Positions 7,643 through 15,356 of a stretch of 64,000 bases of DNA are shown piece after piece (the stretch's first letter is position 1; each line of letters begins with the position of its first letter). Below the pieces are notes generated by a model, which saw only the letters and a program-made list of their open reading frames with translations, ran no database searches and was not told where the DNA came from. This DNA is from Bacillus benzoevorans (GTDB lineage Bacteria > Bacillota > Bacilli > Bacillales > Cytobacillaceae): contig NZ_JACHGK010000012.1 of the NCBI RefSeq assembly GCF_014207535.1, forward strand, positions 62,001 through 126,000, given 5' to 3'. Position numbers and translations under genes: made by a program.

Positions 7643-8824
7643 ATGATTTATCACTATCTACCTGTCGAACGCGTTCATTATGGGATTCAATGCACGGCGC
7701 AAAAATTAATAGATGAGGTCTGTCATTTTAACGCGGAAAAGGTACTAATTGTTACCACAAATAGTCTGTTAAAGTCTCATCCCTTTATGGAAATGGTCCA
7801 GTCCCTTCACAATCATTCGATTAAAACGTTCACCATCTGTACAAAACAGCATGTTCCAGGAAGTATATTATTGCAGGATCTTAAAGAGATGTATCATTAT
7901 CATCCTGATTTGATCATTAGCTGCGGCGGTGGAAGTCCAATTGATGGAGCAAAGATTCTTTCTTTTTGTTTAGCCCAAGGGATTCAAACAGAGGAGGAGA
8001 TTTACCAGTACTCCGATCATACGGTGAATCATAAGCCCATTCACATGAAGCCATATATTCCACATATTGCGATTCCAACCACCTTATCAGCTTCAGAATT
8101 TACAAGCATTGCAGGAGTAACAAATGAGGAAGACAAAATCAAATACAAGTTTTCTCATATACACATGACTCCTAAGAGCGTATTTCTAGATCCGGTATTT
8201 ACGATCGATACACCCGAATGGCTGTGGATATCCACTGGGATTCGTGCCGTCGATCACGCTGTAGAGACCCTTTATTCACCTGAACCAAATCCTATTAATT
8301 CAGGTTTAGCTTTACAAGCCTTAAAAAAATTGTATACTTCTTTACCTCTATGTAAAAAAGAGCCGTCTAATCTGGAATACCGTCTAGAATGCCAGCTGGG
8401 CGCATGGCTTTCATTATTCTCGGTGGTGAATATTAAACTCGGATTATCGCACAGCATCGGCCATCAATTAGGTTCTTTGTTTCACGTTCCGCATGGAATG
8501 ACATCCGCGATTATGCTGCCGCACGTCATGCGCTTTCTTTTACCAAGAACATCCCAAGAACAGGCGCTGATTACGGAAGTACTAGGTCATGCTAAAAGTG
8601 GCGATCGGGTAGAAGAAGCAGCATTGGCACCTGAGCTAATCAGCGAACTCATTGAAAAATTAGAAATTCCGCACCGATTGAGAGACTTTGATATCGCCAA
8701 AGACAGTATCCCTGAATTAGTCCGAAATATTCTCGTTGATATTCGCGGAGAAAATAATCGCTTTGTATTAGGAACAGGAGATCTAGAAGAAGAAATAACA
8801 ACTCTATTACTCCAAGCATGGTAG
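7643..8824 (+). CDS. iron-containing alcohol dehydrogenase / maleylacetate reductase-like
   Basis: A 393-residue group III (iron-type) dehydrogenase. It has the GGGSPIDGAK dinucleotide motif near residues 93-102, and metal ligands expected in GIRAVDHAVE, GLSHSIGHQLG and VPHGMTSAIMLPHV. The N-terminus, ending the first strand in VHYGIQCTAQKLIDEV, resembles maleylacetate reductases, which share the fold. It starts 11 bases after a TCTGGAGG. It would interconvert an alcohol and an aldehyde/ketone, or reduce a maleylacetate-like double bond, in the pathway of its neighbours. The substrate class is uncertain. Confidence 0.88.
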   Translation: MIYHYLPVERVHYGIQCTAQKLIDEVCHFNAEKVLIVTTNSLLKSHPFMEMVQSLHNHSIKTFTICTKQHVPGSILLQDLKEMYHYHPDLIISCGGGSPIDGAKILSFCLAQGIQTEEEIYQYSDHTVNHKPIHMKPYIPHIAIPTTLSASEFTSIAGVTNEEDKIKYKFSHIHMTPKSVFLDPVFTIDTPEWLWISTGIRAVDHAVETLYSPEPNPINSGLALQALKKLYTSLPLCKKEPSNLEYRLECQLGAWLSLFSVVNIKLGLSHSIGHQLGSLFHVPHGMTSAIMLPHVMRFLLPRTSQEQALITEVLGHAKSGDRVEEAALAPELISELIEKLEIPHRLRDFDIAKDSIPELVRNILVDIRGENNRFVLGTGDLEEEITTLLLQAW

Positions 8825-8925
8825 TAATAATTCTGTTTAATGAAAGGACTTTTAAACAAATTGGAGAAATAATGTCAGACACTCTATTCTTTCACCATTT
8901 TGCGGAATAAAAATTCCGAATAGTC

Positions 8926-8941
8926 AAAAAATAAATTGTTG
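8926..8941. promoter_or_regulatory. degenerate TetR operator candidate, site E
   Basis: TC-AAAAAA-TAAA-TTGTTG, in the leader of the acyl-CoA ligase gene, matches the AAACAA-N4-TTGTTT pattern at 5 of 6 positions in each half. A/T-rich sequence makes chance matches likely, so this site is weak and gains weight only from its position. Confidence 0.3.
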
Positions 8942-8978
8942 TTCATCCACCAATAAACCGTTCAAGGAGTGGTTGTCA

Positions 8979-10619
8979 ATGAAATACGAAGAGCTTTTTG
9001 AATCATTTTCATGGGAAAAAGTAATCCAGACTTTTGCTTGGAATGTTCATGAGAAGTTTAATATGGCACATGAATGTTGTGATCGATGGGCAGATGATCC
9101 GGAGCGGATAGCTGTTTATTGGGAAGATGAATCAGGGAATAAAGATGTTTGGACGTACAAGCGTATGAAAGAGCAATCCAATCGTATGGCCAATGCCTTA
9201 CGATCACTTGGAGTCCAAAAAGGGGATCGGGTGGCCGGTCTGCTGGGAAAAGAAATGGAACTCATTATCACCGTTTTAGCCTCTTGGAAAATTGGCGCTG
9301 TCTATGTTCCGATGTTTACGGCCTTTGGACCTGAGGCCATTCGCTATCGATTGGAAAACTCAGGATGCAAAGTATTGGTAACGAATCAAGAACAGGCGGC
9401 GAAAATAACCGATCTTGACCTTTCCGCCAAAATCCTCTTAAAGGACGGTTTGACCCATACGGGGCAGACATTTTGGGAATTTGTGCAATCTTTTTCGTCT
9501 GATCATGGAACAGTGCCTACCAAAATAACGGATCCATGTGTGATTCAGTATACTTCGGGTTCAACAGGATTGCCAAAAGGAGCTGTTTGGGCACATAAAA
9601 TATTACTTAGTTCCTATCCTTATGTTCGCTATGCGATTGGAGTGGAGGATGAGGATCGTTTTTATGGCGGGGCTGATTTAGGCTGGGCATTTGGGTTGAT
9701 TAATTGCACCTTTGTTCCATTAAGTTATGGTGTCAGCATCCTTTGCTATAAAGGTTCTTTCGATGTCGAAAAAACCTATCGACTGTTAGAAAAATACCAG
9801 ATTACCAATTTTGCTTATGCCCCTACAGCCTACAGAATGATGCTGACATATGGACCTGAGCTGATCAAAAAGTATCACATCCAGGTAAAAAAATTCAGCT
9901 CTGCCGGAGAACCATTAAATGCCGAAGTAGTGCGCTTCTTTAAAGAAAATTTTGGCAGAGAAATCTATGATCATTATGGCTGCACGGAGACCGGGATGAT
10001 CGTTGATAACTTTAATGTAACAGATATGAAGGTAAAGCCAGGCTCAATGGGGCTTCCTTCTCCCGGATTTAATCTTGCCCTTGTAGATGAAGATGGAACC
10101 ATCGTCAAGAAAGGTGAAATTGGTCAAATAGCCGTTGACACGACTGCTTTCCCCAATTTCTTCCTCGGCTATTGGCAGGATGAGCAGAAAACAAAAGAAA
10201 AGATCAGGGGCAAATGGCTTCTGACCGGGGACTTAGCCAGCAGAGACGAGGAAGGATATTTTTGGTTTGAAGGACGCGCTGATGATATCATTTCCAGTGC
10301 AGGGTACCGTATTGGTCCATTTGAAGTCGAAAGCAGTCTCATTGAACATCCTGCCGTAACGGAAGCAGCTGTCGTCGGAAAACCGGATGAAGCGAAGGGA
10401 GAAATCGTTAAAGCATTTATCGTCCTTTCCCCAACCTATGAACCAACCGAACAGCTGGCAAAAGAATTAAGTATTTTTGTGAAAAATAAACTATCCAAAC
10501 ATCAATACCCGAGGGAAATTGAATTTGTTGAACAACTCCCAAAGACCCCAAGCGGAAAAATTCAACGATTTCTATTGAAGAAGCAGAAAAACATGGGGTC
10601 GGTTCTCTTGTTTCCCTAA
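8979..10619 (+). CDS. AMP-forming acyl-CoA synthetase
   Basis: A 546-residue member of the ANL adenylate-forming superfamily, close to acetate/medium-chain acyl-CoA ligases. It has the P-loop YTSGSTGLPKG near 189-199, the YDHYGCTETG motif, LTGDLASRDEEGYFWFEGR hinge region, and the catalytic Lys in PKTPSGKIQR near the C-terminus. It would convert a carboxylic acid, ATP and CoA to the CoA thioester in the cytoplasm. ATG 8979 is 9 bases after AAGGAG and preferred over TTG 8973. It probably makes the entry acyl-CoA of this catabolic island; the acid is not known. Confidence 0.93.
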   Translation: MKYEELFESFSWEKVIQTFAWNVHEKFNMAHECCDRWADDPERIAVYWEDESGNKDVWTYKRMKEQSNRMANALRSLGVQKGDRVAGLLGKEMELIITVLASWKIGAVYVPMFTAFGPEAIRYRLENSGCKVLVTNQEQAAKITDLDLSAKILLKDGLTHTGQTFWEFVQSFSSDHGTVPTKITDPCVIQYTSGSTGLPKGAVWAHKILLSSYPYVRYAIGVEDEDRFYGGADLGWAFGLINCTFVPLSYGVSILCYKGSFDVEKTYRLLEKYQITNFAYAPTAYRMMLTYGPELIKKYHIQVKKFSSAGEPLNAEVVRFFKENFGREIYDHYGCTETGMIVDNFNVTDMKVKPGSMGLPSPGFNLALVDEDGTIVKKGEIGQIAVDTTAFPNFFLGYWQDEQKTKEKIRGKWLLTGDLASRDEEGYFWFEGRADDIISSAGYRIGPFEVESSLIEHPAVTEAAVVGKPDEAKGEIVKAFIVLSPTYEPTEQLAKELSIFVKNKLSKHQYPREIEFVEQLPKTPSGKIQRFLLKKQKNMGSVLLFP

Positions 10620-10762
10620 TAAATGCGATTAAATCAGTTGCTATCATGGTCTTTTTCTATGACAAATGCACTGGTGGAAATTGCCAATTGTTTTCTAATT
10701 ATTTCTATCACAAACTAAAAGCAACCATCCTGATATGCATTAAAGGCAGAGGAGCGATAAAC

Positions 10763-10990
10763 ATGAGAATCAGTATGGATTTGCTAAGCCAAACGGAACG
10801 GCTGCACTATGATGACCCAACATGCGGTGTATTAATTGACATTTTCCAAAATGGAAATTATTGGCACGCAGTAGCAGTGGCAGAAAACGCAGAATGGTAC
10901 TGCCATAATGGATTCGGTGATACAAAGGAGGAGGCTTTGAAGGAAGCGATTGCCGGGGTTATAGAACTTGTGAAAAATCGGGATTTATAA
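10763..10990 (+). CDS. small hypothetical protein
   Basis: A 75-residue protein starting at an ATG with AGAGGAG 8 bases upstream. It has an N-terminal QTERLHYDDPTCGVLIDIFQNGNYWHAVAVAENAEWYCHNGFGDTKEEAL stretch and a helical end. A longer frame begins at 10646 but lacks a ribosome binding site. No membrane segment or signal. The pattern resembles small DUF proteins of Bacillus with a beta-strand core. No function recognised. Confidence 0.6.
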   Translation: MRISMDLLSQTERLHYDDPTCGVLIDIFQNGNYWHAVAVAENAEWYCHNGFGDTKEEALKEAIAGVIELVKNRDL

Positions 10991-11115
10991 GTGTCTATTC
11001 AATTTTTCTATTACACCATAAAAATTTTGCCGCAAGCATGGATATGATATATTTATGGGCACCATATCAAATGAGCATGACTATTGAGAAAAACGTGAGG
11101 AAGGAAGTACGGAAA

Positions 11116-11322
11116 TTGAAAGACATGACGATTATTATCAAAGAAGCAACCAGAGAAGAACCAATCCAAGAATTAGAAACGATATTAATGCAAATGGACG
11201 GAATTGAAAGGGCTTTGGTAGACATAACTGATGGCGAGGTAAAAATTACTTATAATGAGTCCCAGGTGAATGACGAAATGATTAAAAACAGAATTCGCCA
11301 GCACGGCTTACATTTGCATTGA
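11116..11322 (+). CDS. heavy-metal-associated (HMA)-like small protein
   Basis: A 68-residue protein with a ferredoxin-like beta-alpha-beta-beta-alpha-beta pattern: MTIIIKEA strand, EEPIQELETILMQMDGIERALVDI helix and strand, and EVKITYNESQVNDEMIKNRIRQHG. It resembles HMA domains but lacks the CxxC metal-binding pair, so it may have lost metal binding or bind another ligand. The TTG at 11116 sits about 10 bases after GAGGAAGGA; the ATG at 11125 is an alternative. The longer frame from 11038 has no ribosome binding site. Confidence 0.6.
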   Translation: MKDMTIIIKEATREEPIQELETILMQMDGIERALVDITDGEVKITYNESQVNDEMIKNRIRQHGLHLH

Positions 11323-11336
11323 GCTTTCTGAATATA

Positions 11337-11371
11337 GAAACACCCGGGATAAAGTGCACACCCGGGTGTTT
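11337..11371. terminator. bidirectional terminator
   Basis: GAAACACCCGGG and CCCGGGTGTTTC form a perfect 12-base-pair stem with an 11-base loop. It lies between the HMA-like gene and the convergent small minus-strand gene. Confidence 0.75.
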
Positions 11372-11433
11372 CTTCATAAAGAAGTTTATCGCAAAAACGA
11401 CCGTCACTGAACGGTGTCACCGGCTGTGGTCGA

Positions 11434-11598
11434 TCATTTTGCATTTCCTTTTTTCATAGCATGATTAAGTTTACTGGCATTTTCCAATCCCTGGTCGCTA
11501 AAGGCGTTATCGTTGCTCAAGTTATTTTCAATTTCTCCGCGATCCATCCCACTCTCGACATTTTTCGTTTGTTCTTTATTATTGTTGTATTCAGGCAT
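11434..11598 (-). CDS. small hydrophilic hypothetical protein (54 aa)
   Basis: A minus-strand frame begins with ATG at 11598, about 8 bases after GAAAGGA, and encodes 54 residues starting MPEYNNNKEQTKNVESG and ending NHAMKKGNAK. It is rich in Asn, Glu and Lys with no hydrophobic segment, like small spore-associated or stress proteins of Bacillus. The start context and the facing terminator support a real gene. Function unknown. Confidence 0.6.
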   Translation of the reverse strand: MPEYNNNKEQTKNVESGMDRGEIENNLSNDNAFSDQGLENASKLNHAMKKGNAK

Positions 11599-11763
11599 TT
11601 AGATTTCATCCTTTCTTTTTTGCATTCCTTAGATATTTACCTTTTCCATTTTTCCTTTTAAACATGTATTTCAATCGAATTACATTAATTAAGAAAATAG
11701 TAACAATTCTTTCCGCTTTGAATGGTAAAATGAAATGGTATAGAAAGGATGAGGGGGATATCG

Positions 11764-12159
11764 ATGAATCGCTTCAGGAAGGTATTATATATTTGTTCAT
11801 TTTTATTAGTTGGAATAATCTTAACAGCATGTGGGCAAAGTGAAACAAAACAAGAAGACATTGACCCAAAAATTTGGGATGATAGTTTAAAAGCCTATGA
11901 GATTACCTCGGATTATGTTGTGAATAAAGATTTCCAATTAACTGCTGAGGAAGAAAAATTTTTAGAGGATTATATGAACATGTCAAATGAAGTTCTGCTG
12001 GGTGACAGTGATCAATATAATGAGGCAGAGCAGAATATGGTAAACGAAATCGTTACGATTATTCATACTGTAAACATACATAGAGAGACGCAAAATGAAA
12101 GAGCGCTGAATGAACTCGAGGATAATTTCGCGAAGTTGAAGGAAACCTTCGGAAAATAA
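11764..12159 (+). CDS. small lipoprotein, unknown function
   Basis: A 131-residue protein with a lipoprotein signal peptide: MNRFRKVLYICSFLLVGIILTAC, where LTAC is the lipobox and Cys is lipidated. The mature part is acidic and helical. ATG 11764 is preferred over 11749 because GAGGGGG lies just upstream of it. It should be anchored on the outer face of the cytoplasmic membrane. It has the look of small Bacillus lipoproteins of unknown role. Confidence 0.75.
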   Translation: MNRFRKVLYICSFLLVGIILTACGQSETKQEDIDPKIWDDSLKAYEITSDYVVNKDFQLTAEEEKFLEDYMNMSNEVLLGDSDQYNEAEQNMVNEIVTIIHTVNIHRETQNERALNELEDNFAKLKETFGK

Positions 12160-12208
12160 AAGTCAGCAGCGTAAGGATTGAATTCAATGAGGGGTAGCTC
12201 ACTGACTA

Positions 12209-12434
12209 AAAGTGTCTTTTTTAGCAAAGCTGTGTTAAAGGTCAATGTTGATTTTGGAGGACTTTGTTGATTGGAGTGGAAGGCACGAAGACTCCTGCGG
12301 GAATAGCGAGACAGACGAGACCCCGCAGGCACGAAGTGGCGAGGAGGCTCGGCGGTCGCCCGCGGAAAGCGAAGTGCCTGGAACGGAAATCAACAACCAA
12401 GTTTAACAGAGCCTTTAGCAAAAAAGTCCTCTTT
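12209..12434. repeat. MITE-like / REP-type Bacillus repeat element
   Basis: A GC-rich core (12266-12394) bounded by GTTGATT and AATCAAC contains CTCCTGCGGGAA, GACCCCGCAGG, GCGAGGAGGCTCG and GCCCGCGGAAAGCGAAGTGCC, which fold on each other. Long imperfect terminal inverted repeats flank it: AAAAGTGTCTTTTTTAGCAA and GCAAAGCTGTGTTAAAGGTC on the left mirror GAGCCTTTAGCAAAAAAGTCC on the right. I recall very similar sequence as a dispersed repeat in many Bacillus genomes. It has no coding function; open frames across it are by chance. Confidence 0.7.
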
Positions 12435-12455
12435 CAAATTAGAAAGAGGACTTTT
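12422..12455 (+). terminator. terminator
   Basis: AAAAGTCCTCTTTC and GAAAGAGGACTTTT form a 14-base-pair stem around AAATT. It overlaps the right end of the MITE-like element. Confidence 0.6.
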
Positions 12456-12471
12456 CCTCTTTTAATATAGA

Positions 12472-12516
12472 GGAATCTGATTATCTACATTGGGCAGATA
12501 ATCAGATTCCTTTTTT
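12472..12516 (+). terminator. terminator
   Basis: GGAATCTGATTATCT and AGATAATCAGATTCC form a perfect 15-base-pair stem followed by six Ts on the plus strand. Confidence 0.75.
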
Positions 12517-12577
12517 GGTTAAAATGGAGCATTTCAAAATGCGTTGACGGCGCTATTTACCAACAGTGTTCAGATTT

Positions 12578-14587
12578 TTATAACTTCCGCACATTCACGA
12601 ATGTATCAAAGAATGCCGCCGTTTCGTTTCCGCTTTCAGGGTGCTGGTTGGTTACAAGCTCGTTTATATTTATTTCTGACTCTGGATACCACCCTTGGTA
12701 GATCAGGACAATATCTTTTGCCACCTGTTTACTGTAAACTGCCTTTATCTCGATACAAGCCTGCTGGTTATAAACCTTAACGATATCCCCGTTCTTAATG
12801 CCTAAAGCACTAGCCGCTTTGGGGTGGATTCCCACAAATGCTTCTGTCTCATCAGAGAGTTGTAAAAAATGAAATTGAGAGTTGAATGCATATGGATGGT
12901 GAGGAGTCATCAGCCAAAAGGGATACTCTTTTGGCGGGTATTTCCCTAACACAGATTTATCCAATGAAGGTGATTCAGTTGTTTTTCCGGAAGGCTGGTC
13001 ATCTTTCGTTTCCGAATAAGCTTGACGATCAGACAATACATCTTGCGCCATAACCCCCGTCATCCGTCTTTCTTTTAAATCTAACACGTTCCTAATGGAA
13101 TAATGACGAAACACTTGCTCATTAAATTGCGCATTAAGATATTCCTCTTCTGAAGGATACAGCGGAAAAGTACAATGTGACGGCAAGTGCTGCTTCAGTC
13201 TTTCTGCTAATTCTGTCATGATCCTCCATTCACTTCTGCTTTCGTAAAAAGGAGAAACGGCTCTTTCATTTAACGCAATTTCTTTATGCCAGCTGCTTGC
13301 AACGATATCCATTTCTTCAAAATGGGTTGTGGTTGGCAGGATCAGGTTTGACATTTGTGCGGTAGGAGTCATGAATTGATCCACCGTTACAACCAAGGGT
13401 ATTTCCTTCAGCCAACGCTTTGCTTCATTTGCGTTAGGCTCTTGTGTTAATGGATTTGCGCATGTTACCCATAACATTTGCACAGGGTGCTGGTTGGGCG
13501 ATGAATTCCGTTTACTCATTTCATGTATGTTTAGCAGCCGATTTTTTTCAACTCCCTGTTTAGTAAGCTGATTATTGAAGAGCAGCGTGTTGTTCCTTCT
13601 AAAATAAATACCCCCGCCCATTTTTCCCGTATCTCCATGAACTTCCGCTAATGTTTCAATGGAATGAATGGTTTGTTCGAAGTTAGCATGTTTTTGCAAT
13701 CCGGTCCCGACCACATAAGCTGCTGTTTTAGCATTTGTCAGCCACCCAGCTAACAGATTGAAAGCCTCTTCGGATACATCGCAATTTAACAAATATTCTT
13801 TTACATCCATGTTTTTGCTAAAATCATGATTTTCAACAGAGTGAATCGGAGCAAAGCTCTTATCGACTGCATTCTGTTCTATTAAGTGTTTAATCAATAA
13901 ACAGGCTAATGTTCCATCTGAACCCGGTCGTAATTGAATATAGAGATCGGCTAACTCGGCTGTTTGGGTAAAAAGCGGGTCAATGACGACAATTTTGGCG
14001 CCTTTTATTTTTGCATCGAAGATAAAAGGGATGAGATGAATATTGGTTGCAGCCGGATTTGCCCCCCAAATGATAATCGTTGCAGCCTCTTTGATCCCAG
14101 AAGGGTTAAATCGATTTAGTGCATCATGACCATTTTCAACGGTTTGGCACCCGGAAAATAAACTGGAAGAACCAATCAACCTGGTTGTTTCTCCGATACT
14201 TGAAAAAAAATCATCGGCCACAAAATGATGAACACCGATATTCCCAGAACCTTTAAACCATGCAAAAGGAAGAAAACTTCCAAAATGTTTATATATGTTC
14301 AACATTTCACTAACGATCAGTTGAAAGGCCTTTTCCCATGTTATTTGAATAAATTTCCCTGATCCCTTAATTTTTTGATAGTAAGGGTATTTTAGGCGTT
14401 CACTGTGGGTGTTTTTTTCTGTGTAAGAAAATCCTTTTGCACAAAGCTTTCCCTTTGTATAAGGATGGTTGAAATCGCCGGCAATACGAAGGAGGCGGTC
14501 GTTTTCAACATAGGAAATCATCGTGCATGAACTTGGACAATTTCTCGGACAAACATTCTGGCATTTTCTTGCTGGATGATGATTCAT
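12578..14587 (-). CDS. molybdopterin oxidoreductase catalytic subunit, cytoplasmic type
   Basis: A 669-residue DMSO-reductase-family enzyme. The N-terminus carries a [4Fe-4S] motif, VCPRNCPSSC with a fourth Cys in KLCAKG, then WEKAFQLI, a conserved GSGNIG segment, WGANPAATNIH and VVIDPLFTQTAELADLYIQLRPGSDGTLA for bis-MGD binding; the C-terminal molydop-binding domain includes IHPKAASALGIKNGDIVKV. There is no Tat signal, unlike the paralogue at 17340, so it should stay in the cytoplasm. A Cys in SGCQTVENG is a candidate Mo ligand by position. It is divergent from a four-cluster ferredoxin gene, its likely partner. It is shorter than DmsA-type enzymes. Substrate unknown. Confidence 0.9.
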   Translation of the reverse strand: MNHHPARKCQNVCPRNCPSSCTMISYVENDRLLRIAGDFNHPYTKGKLCAKGFSYTEKNTHSERLKYPYYQKIKGSGKFIQITWEKAFQLIVSEMLNIYKHFGSFLPFAWFKGSGNIGVHHFVADDFFSSIGETTRLIGSSSLFSGCQTVENGHDALNRFNPSGIKEAATIIIWGANPAATNIHLIPFIFDAKIKGAKIVVIDPLFTQTAELADLYIQLRPGSDGTLACLLIKHLIEQNAVDKSFAPIHSVENHDFSKNMDVKEYLLNCDVSEEAFNLLAGWLTNAKTAAYVVGTGLQKHANFEQTIHSIETLAEVHGDTGKMGGGIYFRRNNTLLFNNQLTKQGVEKNRLLNIHEMSKRNSSPNQHPVQMLWVTCANPLTQEPNANEAKRWLKEIPLVVTVDQFMTPTAQMSNLILPTTTHFEEMDIVASSWHKEIALNERAVSPFYESRSEWRIMTELAERLKQHLPSHCTFPLYPSEEEYLNAQFNEQVFRHYSIRNVLDLKERRMTGVMAQDVLSDRQAYSETKDDQPSGKTTESPSLDKSVLGKYPPKEYPFWLMTPHHPYAFNSQFHFLQLSDETEAFVGIHPKAASALGIKNGDIVKVYNQQACIEIKAVYSKQVAKDIVLIYQGWYPESEININELVTNQHPESGNETAAFFDTFVNVRKL

Positions 14588-14792
14588 GCTTACTCTCCTC
14601 GCATCTCAGTCGTAAGAGCCTATTTTTGCAGGGCTCGTCATCATAAGACGATATCCTTTCACAAAATCGACAATAAAATTTCTTATACATTAGGTTATGA
14701 TGAACTTATTCAATATAAACATATTTTATTATGTATTCATGGGGGATAAAAGGGTTTTTTTAAGGAATATTTAAGAAAGAAGGGAGAACTTC

Positions 14793-15347
14793 ATGTCATC
14801 ACGTTTAGTATTTTCCATTGACCTTAATCGATGTATTAATTGTAAAACCTGTGAGATGGCCTGTAATGATTTCTATGGTTTGATGGGGAATCATCGAAGA
14901 AATGTTGTTACTTTCGAAACAGAAGCGGATCTACATCCACTCCATATTTCAATTTCATGTAATCATTGTATGAATCCTGTTTGTCTTTATATTTGCCCTG
15001 AGAATAATTTCCAAGTGCGTGAAGACGGGATTGTTGTGCATAATCCAAGCCGCTGTAAAGGCTGCCAGCGTTGTATTGAAGCATGTCCTTTCGATGCCTT
15101 AAAACTAAATCCTCAAACAAATTGTGCGGATAAATGTAATTTTTGTATTGACCGGATTGAACAAGGTATGCGCCCAATATGTGTGGAAAACTGTATCACA
15201 AGTGCTCTGAGCATCATCAAGGTAGATGCGAATGAAATGAAGTCCAATCATTTTCAAGATGCTGACATACCTATTGTTGCTTACACTAATCCTTCTATCC
15301 ATATATTAAAAAAACAAAAGGGACAGATATTTTTAAGGGAAGGATGA
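14793..15347 (+). CDS. DmsB-like 4x[4Fe-4S] ferredoxin subunit
   Basis: A 184-residue electron-transfer subunit with four Cys groups as in DmsB/PsrB: CINCKTCEMAC (residues about 14-24), CNHCMNPVCLYIC, CKGCQRCIEAC, and CNFCIDRIEQGMRPICVENC. It has no signal peptide. It is transcribed away from the cytoplasmic molybdoenzyme gene across a 205-base intergenic region and is followed 9 bases later by a PucR-type regulator, probably in one operon. No membrane anchor gene accompanies this pair, so a soluble complex or a shared NrfD is possible. Confidence 0.92.
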   Translation: MSSRLVFSIDLNRCINCKTCEMACNDFYGLMGNHRRNVVTFETEADLHPLHISISCNHCMNPVCLYICPENNFQVREDGIVVHNPSRCKGCQRCIEACPFDALKLNPQTNCADKCNFCIDRIEQGMRPICVENCITSALSIIKVDANEMKSNHFQDADIPIVAYTNPSIHILKKQKGQIFLREG

Positions 15348-15356
15348 TAAATCTTA

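Noticed and set aside
11461..11661. 66-codon plus-strand hydrophobic frame
   Set aside because: Antisense of the 54-residue minus-strand gene; no ribosome binding site.
12264..12470. 68-codon frame across the MITE-like element
   Set aside because: It arises from the GC-rich palindromic repeat, lacks a ribosome binding site and reads low-complexity Arg-rich sequence.
12544..12780. 78-codon plus-strand frame over the end of the molybdoenzyme gene
   Set aside because: Antisense shadow of a firmly identified minus-strand gene.
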